Part shown: one piece after another, positions 47,586 to 58,600 of the stretch
Position numbering within the stretch: position 1 is the stretch's first letter
How the letters are laid out: every line of letters starts with the position of its first letter
From: Ipomoea triloba
Lineage: Eukaryota > Streptophyta > Magnoliopsida > Solanales > Convolvulaceae
Direction of reading: 5' to 3'
DNA: 64,000 bases
NCBI RefSeq assembly: GCF_003576645.1
Contig: NC_044922.1
Coordinates: 15,491,274 to 15,555,273 of the forward strand
Made by a program: the position numbers and the translations under genes
The notes under the pieces: generated by a model
Seen by the model: only the letters and a program-made list of their open reading frames with translations
Databases searched by the model: none
What the model was told of the DNA's origin: nothing

Positions 47586-47795
47586 ATTAATATTATTCTA
47601 TCATAATAATTACCATTACCATTACCATATTACTAATAACGAATTATAATTAATATTATTCTATCATAATAATTACCTTATTATAATTACCATTACCATT
47701 GTCATATTACTAATAACGAATTATAACCAATTATAATTAATATCATTCTATCATAATAATTACCATATTGTAATTACCATTACCATATTACTAAA
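47579..47795. repeat. AT-rich tandem repeat, about three copies
   Basis: Units of roughly 65-80 bp containing ATAATTAATATTATTCTATC then ATTACCATTACCATATTAC. They sit near the 5' end of the probable Helitron. Confidence 0.85.
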
Positions 47796-47870
47796 CTGTC
47801 ATTATGTTTGGGAGGAAAAATTTTGGAGGAGGATATTACTTTTATGTATAGTATAGAGTATAGATATAGA

Positions 47871-48402
47871 TAAGTTTGATTTCATTAAATTTTAATTAAA
47901 TTTTACCATAATTATATTTAGTAATATATCATATCTAAATTTCTTATATTAATAATATTAATCATACCATAATTATTATTCAAATTATCAACTATACTTT
48001 ATTTTAATGTAATATGAATTCTACAACTATACATTTTAAAAAAAAAATTATATGCTATAATTTTTAATTTTTTTGAAATATATATTTAGTATTAATATTG
48101 GACATATATTTTTGCACATCGCGCATATAAAACACTTAGTTCATTGAATAGGTGGTACATGTTTACTTGTGTTTGGTAAACAACTTTTCAGCTAAGTTTT
48201 TGCTTATTTAACTAACTCTAACTATTTGATTTGATCAACCAATTAAAATGATGGGAGATTACTTTTATAAATGAAAGATGATTCTTTTAACAGAGAGTTG
48301 AATTTTCTAGCAAAAAGACGACTTCTCAATTTTGACCACATGTTTAACTAAGGGATTCAACAGAGAAGTTGGAAATAATTTTGTATTCGTTTTTTATATT
48401 TA
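47871..48402. other. AT-rich spacer
   Basis: Nothing coding. A short stretch near 48115-48150 (GCACATCGCGC ... CTTAG) resembles a decayed Helitron terminus, but I do not call it. Confidence 0.4.
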
Positions 48403-48788
48403 GGGAAAATTATGTTTTCGGTCCTGGAGTTATACTCAAGTTTTAACTCAATTTTTCAGTTATGATTGTATCTAATTTTTACCCCTTATTACAGTTATGA
48501 GCGAAGTGACGATTTTGGTTCTTAATGTTAGGTTTTCGACTTTTCGTCTCAACCTGACGAAAAATCCAAAAATCCTCTATTATTAAAGGGGTAAAGTGGA
48601 AATTCACATGTTATTCTCCTTATGTTAACATCACTTTCACAACATTATTTTTCACTTCTCAACCTCTTATTTCAAGGTTATAGCTTAACTCCAAAATTAT
48701 TCCAATAACTCTTGTATAACTTGTTAGGAATCTGAGTCTCGTACTAAGGAACATTTTTTTTTTTGAAAACCAAAAGAACAAGATTCAA

Positions 48789-49042
48789 TTGAGTTAATAC
48801 CCAATTTGGTCCCTCGATTACTATCAAAGTTGGTCAATTTAGAATTTCATAGTTAGGGACTAAATTGAGCAATTTTGATGGTCGAGAATCAATGTGGTGA
48901 AATCTTAAGAGTCGAGGAACCGTTTTAGGTAAAAGTTGTATAGTTGGAGACTAAATTGAGCAACTTTAATCTTTAATAGTCAAGAATCAAAGTTGTGAAA
49001 TTCTAAAAGCGATGGATCGAACCAAATTGGGTATTAACTCAA
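48789..49042. mobile_element. Small foldback nested in the LINE remnant
   Basis: TTGAGTTAATACCCAATTTG at 48789 is matched in reverse by CAAATTGGGTATTAACTCAA ending at 49042. The arms also share ACTAAATTGAGCAA-type internal repeats. Confidence 0.6.
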
Positions 49043-49069
49043 ATTCAATTCAGATAAGTCTAATTGGCT

Positions 49070-49145
49070 AAAGACCTTGTGGTCTAGTGGCACCCGATTT
49101 AATGTCGGAGTGGATTCGAGTCTCTATGAAAAGATACTACATTCT
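49070..49145 (+). mobile_element. tRNA-like SINE head
   Basis: TTGTGGTCTAGTGGCACCCG (A-box-like) followed 30 bases later by GGATTCGAGTCTC (B-box-like). It does not complete a tRNA fold. Confidence 0.45.
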
Positions 49146-51341
49146 AACAGAGTTAGTAGTACTAAACAAAAAAATTAATTAATAAATAATTAAATAGACA
49201 ACCATTCCATGCAACCTACTCTACCAACACCATCCTTTGCTAACAAATGGGCGAAAGCAAATACTATATTAATCAGCTGGTAGTTTCTTGACCTCATTTA
49301 TAAATGAGGTCAAATGAGGAATTGATATGATTATTGTGCAGCCCTTAGCTTTCACCATTATCATGGCATCCATCTCTACTTAGACCCTATCAGTATTCAT
49401 ACTCTTCAGCCATTTGAGTGCCTGCTAGGCCCCAAATGCTTCTACTTCATTTGGTTAGTGAATGTCACACTAGGGGATCACTTTTGCAGCCACAAACTTG
49501 CATTATGATCTCTCAAAATACATCCAAAGCCCATCTTATAATTTGAGTAGTCTAGCCAACATCTACTACATTTAACTTTTGTCATCCCTCTGGGTTTCAT
49601 CCACTTCTTAGTATTGCTAATCTTATATTCCATCTGCCCATGAACTGGTTTATTGGCTTCTACCCAACATTTAAGATTAGCTTTAGCCTCCTCCACAATG
49701 TTAGACAAGTGGTCCCTCATGTTGTTCCATAATGTCATTTCGTGTGCATTATTTCCAATCGACATTGAGGATGAGACAACAAGAATTATCATCTAGAGCA
49801 TTGAAGTTTAATTTTTGACAACCCAGTCTTGGAAAGAATTATGGTGATGAACATTGACACCCCTGATATATATTGTTCCAACACCCTCTAGACACCTTGC
49901 ATGTCACAAAAATGTGTAGACAAGTCTCTGTTTCTCTAGCACACAAATGGCAAATTGGATTGACCGTCACCCTTTTAGTGAGAAGCTGATCAGCGGTGGG
50001 TAAATGGGTACATAGCGATACAGGCTTACCGTCTCCAACTCTCCACCTAAAATTATTTTTGATAATAGGTTGAGCCTCAAGAATATTCCACCACACAAAG
50101 GAGGGGTTGCTCCCTATTTTAGCATTAAAAAATGTGACTTCTGAAAATATCTTACCTTATACATCTTCGAGACCATTGAGTCAGGATTTTGAATTAACAA
50201 GGAACATGGCAACATTAAATTCCCTAGTTTTTCTGAACCTAAGACTCAATACAAACAAGAAAACACTTGATCACTATTTCTAGATATGTGAAACCATTAT
50301 CCTAAAAGTTTCCAATTTTAATCACTTACTAAACAACAATACTAATCAAACCAAAATTTTTGAGATACAAGAAATTAAAATGTCAAATTTCTCAGGTTGC
50401 TTTTATGATAAATTCATCAAAAAAGTAACTTGAGATTTTTAGTATGTAAAAACTCTTTCATAAACTCCTCATTAGTTCAGTAAAAAATCGTATATTTTGA
50501 CAACATATAAAAATTATATTATATATTATATAAATCCATCATCATGCATCCCATCGTCCATTCTCTTAAAACCAGAGTAATGAAGGAGGAACATGAGATG
50601 CAATTTTAAGAGGACAAAGGAAAGGAGGGGATGGATATATATAGTAAAATTTCCGTATGTTGTCAAGATATACGATTCTTGACAAAGCTAATGAAGAGTT
50701 TATAAAAGAATTTTTACATACTAAAAATCCCAAGTTACTCCCTACATAATTTCTCAAAAAAAAAAAAAAAAAACAACAACAACCTGAGAAATTTGACATT
50801 TTTTTGTATCTCAAAAGTTCGATCTGGTTTGATTACCCTTGTTATTATATACTTAGTAAGTGAAATCAGAAAGTTTTAGGATAGTGTGTTTCACATGCCC
50901 GGAAACAGTGCATGTCAAGTATTCTCTTGTTTGTATTGAGTGTCAGGTTCATTATACAAGACTCAAGTTCCTAACAAGTCATACGCAGGTTATTGAAATG
51001 CTTTTGTAGTTGATCAACCTTGAAATAGGAGGTTGAAAAGTGAAAAATAGTATTGCGAAAGTGATTTCAATATAAGAAGGAGAATAAAATGTGAATTTTC
51101 TACTTTTTCCCTCCAATAATAAGGGGTTTTTTTTTTTTGGGTTTTTTCTCAGGTTGTAACGAAAACCTAACGTCAGGGACTAAACTCACTACTTCGCTCG
51201 TAATTGAGGGGTACGATAAAAAATGGATACGGTGATAACTAAGGGACTAACTCAAAGACCAAATATGTCATTTTCTCTTCTATTTATTTAATATAAAAAA
51301 TGTGTGCAATTATACACTTAAATGGTCGAGATGGAATCAAT

Positions 51342-52168
51342 TTAGGCTATGTTTGGTTCGCGGAAAATATTTGATGGGAAGTGGAAGTGAAATTCCATGG
51401 AAAAGTAGTTACTAGGAAGATAGATTCTGTTGGTTGGTTGGTGGAAAATGAGTTACTGGGAATATGAATTCTATTGTTTGGTTGGGTTTAAAATGCTAAG
51501 GAATAATAGGCAAAAAGACCTATATGCCCTTATTATTATTATTATTATTAAATACCTAAAGACTTTTTTTTTTTTTGAGAAATTAAATACCTAAAGTCTA
51601 AACCAGAAAATACACAATTCCACAACCAGTTTTTGGGCCCAATAATAATAATAAAATTATGTTTTCTTCCTTTTCACTCATTCTCCTCATCTCCTGTCAG
51701 TCCTGTGTGTGGTCAAAGCAGCAGATCTGAAACGGAGGCAGCCAGAGCCAGAGACCAGAGGGCGTCGCGGCTAGGCGGAGGCGCGACTCGCGACTGCCGG
51801 CGACTAGCGTAGGTGAGGCGGAGGCTAGGAGCAGGCGCAGATCTGAAACGAAGGCTGACTCTTGATTCTGGAATCACCAGGAGGAAGAAGAAGAAGAAAC
51901 CAGAGGAAGAAGAAGAAGAAATCAGAGGAGGAGGAACAACACAGGCAAGGGTAAAATGGTCTTCCCAAATCAATTTTTCTTCCCACCCACTCCGGAAAAC
52001 AAAATCCCAGCTTCTACCAAAGAATTTTTTTTCCTCAAAAATGAGGAACTCATTTTCCATTGGAAAATGGGTTCCAATGAACCAAACGCAGGAACTATGC
52101 ATTTTCCATGATTTGAAGGAAGTTTCTTTCCTTGGAAGTGATTTTCCACCCAACCAAACATGCCCTTA
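51342..52168. mobile_element. TIR transposon with GC-rich core, TSD TTA
   Basis: Left end GGCTATGTTTGGTTCGCGG and right end (reverse) of ...CAACCAAACATGCCC, flanked by TTA on both sides, 821 bp. Arms share GGAAGTGGAAGTGA / CTTGGAAGTGATTTTCC-type sequence. The core at about 51710-51930 is strikingly GC-rich against its surroundings and purine-biased. It may be captured sequence; I see no transposase. Confidence 0.75.
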
Positions 52169-54640
52169 ATATTATGCATGGATGTTTTAGTTTTAGCACA
52201 AAGAGATTATTTGACTTCTTAAAACTCAAAGTTGTTTCCAATTTCCTTGATTATAAATTTAAGGAAATTGATCCTTTAGAATGAGGGGTGTTTAGACCTG
52301 GTTACTTTCAGTAGTTGGCTTGTGTGTTTTCATTAACCCTCTTATTTGTTTTTTGTTTTTGTTTTTTTTTTTTGTAGTGTGTTTATAAATAAATAAGGGA
52401 GAATTAGCCAACTACCATGTAGTGTAATGACATCCCCATTACCCTCTAATAAGTGCTTATTTGTCTATATTTTTCTCCCTTTATCACTAAGCCATTTTGT
52501 TTATAGATAGGCATTGGAATCAAATAGAGCGTTTCGGATGCATTTAGAGTCATTAAGAGCCAAATATGAAGTTAAGGAAATGGATGCAACACTTCCAAGG
52601 GAGCCTAAGAGTGGTGTTTTCAATGGTCTTGGTTATTTGGGCAAACCAAAACAAAAGAGATTTCAATGGTCTTGGTCATTTAGGCAAATCAAAACGAAAG
52701 AGAAGCAAAAGATTAAGACATTGCAATTCTCGCACGACACGTCGACGTCTTAGTATTTGGACCATATTTCAAACTAGGAATGTTCAAATAAAGTGATTTT
52801 TGCTCTATTAGAAAGAAGACTTGAAAGGCTACAACTTTGTTGAAGATCACAAAGGCCAATGAAATGGTTTTAGGGGTGAAAAATAGCCTAGATAAGAGGC
52901 ACGCAGGCCCCAATTTTAATTAATCACCAAAAACAGTGCAAAACCCAAAATAAATCACATTCATTTAATGGGTCCTAAGTCCATGACCAAATCAACATAC
53001 TAGACAATCCATAAATAGCATAAAATAAGCAATACTCTAATTAATTTATGGCTTTATACGATATAATCCAATTATACCATAAAAACTTAGGTCAATCTAA
53101 AATAAATTTTATATAAAAACAAATTTACATATAACAAATCAAAACTTTCCATTAATTAATCAATTTCATATCAAAATCAAATTTGTATGAAATCAATCAA
53201 TTACTATTATAATTTTATTTTAAATTAAACATTTTAATCTAAAATATTATAATCATGGAGAATATTATAATCATGGCATTCAATAATCACATAAAGAATC
53301 ACTATTTAAGGAGAAAAATAAATATTTCAATATTATAATAATATAATTATTACTACCATAATAATCATATTTTAAATGATAACAATAATAAATTATTATC
53401 TAATCTTCCAAAATATTAATTTTTCAAATATAGAAAATAATCATATATTATGATAATAATAATTAATACTACCAAAAATATCTCATATTTAATTAGTAGT
53501 AATTAATTTCCAATTATCAATATAAAATATTTTTAAATATGATAACAATTAATACCACCTAAAATATTTAATATTTTATTTGGTAATATAATTGCATTTA
53601 TCATATATTATATTTTTCAAAATATGATAACAATTAATGTCACGAAAATATCTTATATTTTCTTTGGTAACAAAAGTTCTATTAACATGATGCAAAATTT
53701 AACAAGGAATACAAAAATTTAAAACACATGCAAATAATATTTTTCATCTTGAGTAATTAACATAAGTGAATAAACTCTAACCTTGCACCACCTAACAAAA
53801 AGTGCCCTTTCTCTTATCTCAGGCACACTATCCCCATCATCACATCAACTTGAGAAATGATAAGCATGTTCAAAGAAAGTAAAATTTTCATCACATTTTT
53901 TGAGTCTATTCGAAAAAGTAGATAATAAAAAGAAAAACAGCTTGGACTTACATACTTTTTTCTTTTTGGTGCCGATGAAAACACACACATATATATACAT
54001 ATATATATATATATTACTCAATGGTGTATATTGGTTCCGCTCCCATGTTATTGCAACCACACAGGAAATGGAAATGACATTATAAATACTATTTGCGACG
54101 GGCTTGACCAAGAGAGTGATAACAAAAATTAAACTTGTAATCTGTAAGTACGAAAATCATGCTTCACTCACTTAGTCCCTTTTGAGACTTCTAAGTTTTA
54201 ACCTTTTTTTTTTTATCAATTACTCGGTAGAATGTGTTGCGTTAGTAAAAAGGTTAATAAATAAATAATAAGAATACAAGTATGTGTGGTTTGGTGATGC
54301 TATGATAATAATTTGTGTGGTGGCCTAATGTTTTGTATTGCATGTATACAGGCAATGCAGTTGTAGTGTGAACATTCCTTTTATTTTGCTTATGCCAAAT
54401 CTACACGGAATACTGAAATAGGCAATGCGATTTTATAGCAAAGGCCATCATCACTTGGTTGAAACCTAGCCATGATACTTTTTTGTTATTTGCGATCGCT
54501 CCACTTAACTTGCTTAGGTGATTTGCGATCGCTCCAGAAATATAGGGTGAAGAGGGAAACTGCAGCAATTATTGAATGCAGGGTTATGAAAATTTTAGTT
54601 AAAATGGCAATTCAGTGGTTATTTTGGGGTACAAATATAT
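52169..54640. other. AT-rich intergenic DNA
   Basis: No supported gene. At 52610-52700 a segment of about 43 bp (TTTCAATGGTCTTGGT..TTT) is directly duplicated. At 54485-54535 ATTTGCGATCGCTCCA occurs twice. A SINE copy lies at 54050-54185. The rest is long AT-rich sequence. Confidence 0.45.
54050..54185 (-). mobile_element. SINE copy, truncated
   Basis: Shares TTTGCGACGGGCTTGACCAA, AATTAAACTTGTAA and the CACTCACTTAG end with the 34020-34215 copy. The body is shortened. Confidence 0.5.
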
Positions 54641-54675
54641 ATGGAATCTAATTTTGATTTAAGTCGGGTTGAAGT

Positions 54676-55683
54676 ATGTTTAAGTTCTTTAGAGGAGATG
54701 AAGTGGGGTACTGTGCAGTAGGGCGGCTAATCACTAACAAGAACGTGAAGTTTCTATTCTTCCAGGATACGATGGCATCGATATGGCAACCAGCGATAGG
54801 GGTGACTATGCGACAACTACAGTCAAAGCGCTATTTGATTCGGTTTTATCATGAGGCCGATCTGAACCGCATTATGAACGAGGGGCCTTGGACGTACGAG
54901 CAGGGCTTACTGGTCATGCACCGTTTACTTCCAAACGAGGATCCGGAGATTGTTGAGCTTAATCACACTGAGTTTTGGATACAAATACATAACCTCCCAC
55001 CGGGCTTTCGATCTGATGTGGTTGTTAAAGCTATTGGATCTTTTCTGGGAACTTGGATCAAGAATGACGAAAGAAACTTTGATGGGTCTATGCGACTGTT
55101 CTTTCGAGTCCGTGTGCTGATCGACGTGACTAAGCCCTTGAAGAAACATATGAAGCTGAAAAGGGATGATGGCGCATGGTCTGTGGTGGATTTCCGATTT
55201 GAACGCTTGCCCACCTTCTGTTTTTTGTGTGGGATCATTGGACACGGCGATAAAGTATGTATAAAGGCCTTGCACGGTGTGGATCCAACTGTTGAGAAAC
55301 CTTTTGGTGCATATATGCGAGCTGGGGTGCGAAGAGTCATGCCAACAGCGGGCCAACGGTGGGTTGCCCCAGAATCCAACGTTGAGCGTCAGAACTGGAA
55401 GTATCCTAATGCGGAAATCGTTGAGAGTAACGCCAACACTATGCCTAATCAGAAGGGGAAGGAACTGCAGTCTGACCTTCCATTGGTAGTGGTTGGTGCT
55501 ACTGTCCAGACTGATGAAGGAGCAGGAATCTCTGGGATTGTGATGAATGAGCAGAAAAGGAAGAGAACAGAAGGGGATGTAGAAGGAAGTAATAGAGCTA
55601 CTATTGATATGGATGTTGAAATTGTGGTTCCAAAAAACGGATTGGTGGCGAGTCTTGCGGAGCAAGCCCGCCTAGAGTTATGA
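54676..55683 (+). CDS. LINE ORF1: RNA-binding DUF4283 / zinc-knuckle protein
   Basis: 335 aa, intact. The N-terminal two thirds match the DUF4283 type of plant LINE ORF1 (LITNKNVKFLFFQDTMASIW, NEGPWTYEQGLLVMHRL, FWIQIHNLPPGF). The zinc knuckle FCFLCGIIGHGDKVC (CX2CX4HX4C) is at about residues 181-195. It would coat LINE RNA in the retrotransposition particle. It overlaps ORF2 by the four bases ATGA. The annotated start is the first Met and probably not the ancestral one. Confidence 0.85.
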   Translation: MFKFFRGDEVGYCAVGRLITNKNVKFLFFQDTMASIWQPAIGVTMRQLQSKRYLIRFYHEADLNRIMNEGPWTYEQGLLVMHRLLPNEDPEIVELNHTEFWIQIHNLPPGFRSDVVVKAIGSFLGTWIKNDERNFDGSMRLFFRVRVLIDVTKPLKKHMKLKRDDGAWSVVDFRFERLPTFCFLCGIIGHGDKVCIKALHGVDPTVEKPFGAYMRAGVRRVMPTAGQRWVAPESNVERQNWKYPNAEIVESNANTMPNQKGKELQSDLPLVVVGATVQTDEGAGISGIVMNEQKRKRTEGDVEGSNRATIDMDVEIVVPKNGLVASLAEQARLEL

Positions 55684-58600
55684 GTCTTCTAACGTGGAAT
55701 TGTCGGGGGCTTGGCAACCCAATGGCAGTTCAAGTTCTTGCGGATATTATCCGTGCAAAGAGGCCAAAGGTTGTGTTTTTAATTGAGACGTTTATGGTAA
55801 AACACAAGATGGAACCGATTCGTACGAGGTTGGGTTTTCAAAATATGTTTGTTGTGGATGCGTGTGGTCATAGGGGCGGTCTGGCTCTTTTATGGTTGGA
55901 TTCTGTAGAGCTAGAGGTGACGGGGTTTTCCACAAACCACGTTGACTCAACTGTGATATTGGACGTTGGTAGTCCGAAATGGAGATTTACTGGTTTTTAC
56001 GGCTATCCAGAGAGGGCCCGAAGGCGAGATTCATGGCATCTGCTTCGATCCCTGGCCAGCTTAAATACAATGCCCTAGGTCATAATGGGTGATTATAACG
56101 ATTTGATGCATCAAAGGGATAAAAGGGGCCGTAATCCTCATCCGACATGGCTACTAAATGGATTCAAAGAGGCAATATCAGATTGTGGTTTACAGGAACT
56201 GGAATTTTCGGGGAATCAGTACACTTGGGAGAGATCCCAGGGTACCCTAGAAATGGTGGAGGAAAAGCTTGATCGGATTTTCACAACAGACTCGTGGTTA
56301 TCACTGTTTGAGGGAGCAAAAGCTTGCTCGCTGACTTGTCCATATAGCGATCACCTGCCGTTACTTCTTACTCCGGTGGTCATCGCACATGGCATTCGTA
56401 GGAGACGATTTTGTTTCGACAATATGTGCCTCCGGGAAGATAAGTGCAGGGAAATCATAACTAATTCATGGAGTCGGACAATGGGGCTTGATGTGCTTAG
56501 TAGGATCGAAACGTGTGGCAGTGACTTGTGGAGATGGGGAAAATCCTATAACAGAGGATTCCAGCGGAAAATAGATGTTTGCAAAGCCAGGTTGGAAACT
56601 CTTAGAATGCGGCGAGATGGTAGGGGCTTTAATGAATATTCCAGTACAGAACGTGAGTTGCTATTTTTGCTCAATCAACAACACGTTTACTGGAAACAAA
56701 GAGCTAAGGAACACTGGTACAAGCATGGAGACCTTAATACCAAGTATTTTCATAATGCAGTTAAATCAAGACGCCGTCGAAATAGGATAACACGGCTACG
56801 GAGAGAGGATGGTTTGGTTGTTGAATTTGTGGATGATATGGGAGAAGTGAGACTGAGTATTTTTCTGATTTGTTCACGGCATCACAATGTGATATGGAGG
56901 AGGTCTTGGATTGTATTACTGCTCGGTTGAGGCCTGAGGAAAATAACAGACTTCTTGGATTGGTTAGTGCGGAGGAGGTGCGTCACGCTGTCTTCCAAAT
57001 GCACCCTGACAAGTCACCTGGACCGGATGGTCTAGGACCAGGGTTTTTCCAGCACTATTGGGATATTGTGGGATATGATGTGACGCTGTTTTGTAGGAGT
57101 TTTGTGGAATCAACTAAATTGCCTACAAAGGCCAATGATACTTTTATAGTATTAATCCCGAAAAAGGCAAACCCAGATTCTATGAAGGACCTGCGACCCA
57201 TTGCCTTATGCAATGTTTTGTATAAAATAGCAGCAAAGGTCTGTGCTAATCGAATGAAAACTATTCTTGATGGTCTTATCTCGCAGGCTTAGAGTGCGTT
57301 TATCCCGGGTCGGCTAATAACCGATAACATCATGCTCGCGTATGAAGCCCATCATTACCTGAAACGAAAGACTCAAGGGAAGGAAGGTGTTGTTGCCCTA
57401 AAAGTGGACATGAGTAAGGCGTATGACCGAGTCGAGTGGCAGTTTCGAAAGGGTGTGATGCTAAAGATGGGGTTTGCTGCAAAGTGGGTGGATATAATGC
57501 TTGAAGCGGTTAGTTCGGTCAAGTATCATGTCTGGCATGAACAACGATAGTTTGGGCCGATAACTCCGGGAAGAGGGCTGCGGCAGGGTGATCCCCTTTC
57601 ACCTTACCTTTTCCTTTTCGTGGCTGAGGGATTAAGTGCATTAATTGAACGCCAAATGAGACTGGGTATGTTGCATGGTGCTATTGTTGCTAGAGGGCCC
57701 CCCCCCAACTTTCTCATCTGTTATTTGCAGATGTCTGTTTCCTATTCTTTCGGGCTAATGAAACTGAAACCATGCGCATGAAATGGATTCTGGAAGTGTA
57801 CTCTAAGGCTACGGGGCAACAAATCAATTATGACAAGTCTATGGTATGTTTTAGTGCTAATGTGCAGCCAGCTACTAGTAATAATCTGGTCACAATGTTA
57901 GGAGTGCGAGAAGGCGACACTTCAGAAAAATATTTGGGCCTGCCATCATTAGTGGGAAGGAAGAAAAAAGAGATCCTGGGGTTTTTGAAGGGGAAAATCA
58001 TAAATAAGGTGCGAAGCTGGAACGCAAGGTTCCTGTCAAGAGCAGGTAGGGAAGTCCTCCTTAAAAATGTTGTGCAGGCAATGCCTTCCTATGCCATGAT
58101 GGTGTTTTTATTGCCTATAGGCCTGTGCAAGGAGATGGAGACATTGATGAACGAATACTGGTGGACATGCATTATTGGTAATGGTAAAGGAATTCGTTGG
58201 AGGAATTGGACTTCGTTGTGTATACCGAAAGCCGGGGGTGGTATGGGTTTTCGCCGACTGCATGAAACGAATTTAGCCTTATTGGGAAAACAAGCATGGC
58301 GTCTTTTGACAATGCCGCATTCCCTTATGGCTCGGGTTTACAAGGCTAGATATTATCCAACATCTTCATATTTTGATGTTAAACTAGGAAGTAACCCTTC
58401 ATATATTTGGAGGGGAATGCTGGAAGTGCAAAGTTTGTTGAAGGAGGGATGCCGAAGAAGTATTGGGGACGGTGCTACAACTGTTATTGGGAATGATCCT
58501 TGGTTAACTGACGCCTCGAACCCGTATGTTACATCCACATTGCATGACTCTATCGCCCAAGCACCGGTTTCATCTCTTATTAGTATGCATGGTACCCAGT

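Larger units (their letters stand above)
44925..47870 (-). mobile_element. Probable Helitron carrying a gene fragment
   Basis: On the minus strand the element would start TCTATATCTATACT at 47870 (preceded by host A) and end with hairpin CGCGCAAAGCGCG, then TAGAAAAAACTAG at 44925 (followed by host T). Inside are the inverted copy of the 39.8-kb repeat, a (TA)n run, a gene fragment at 46850-47344 with its own TATA box, and AT-rich tandem repeats near the 5' end. No RepHel protein, so non-autonomous. Confidence 0.55.
48746..50207 (-). mobile_element. 5'-truncated LINE inserted in the foldback, 9-bp TSD
   Basis: AAGGAACAT lies at 48746-48754 and 50199-50207. The left copy is followed by T(10), the poly(A) tail of a minus-strand LINE. 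Coding remnants on the minus strand are a reverse-transcriptase zinc-binding segment (about 49839-50170; NPICHLCARETETCLHIFVTC) and the start of an RNase H domain (49478-49600; MGFGCILRD). A small foldback (48789-49042) and a SINE piece (49070-49145) sit in its 3' part. Confidence 0.8.
48403..51277. mobile_element. Long foldback element, left arm split by a LINE
   Basis: The right arm (about 50640-51277) is the diverged reverse complement of two left pieces, 48403-48754 and 50199-50500. Shared landmarks include ACTTGTTAGGAA, ACTCAATACAAACAAGA, TATCCTAAAA and TACGATTCTTGACA-type segments. Removing the insertion gives arms of about 640 bp around a 140-bp loop, about 1.4 kb in all. No transposase. 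Terminal duplication not resolved. Confidence 0.75.

Noticed and set aside
52514..52753. 79-residue frame with a duplicated NGLGYLGKPK-type segment
   Set aside because: Explained by a 43-bp direct duplication in AT-rich spacer; no recognisable domain, promoter or splice structure.
54925..55665. 246-residue minus-strand frame
   Set aside because: Antisense shadow of LINE ORF1, whose sense strand has clear domain motifs.
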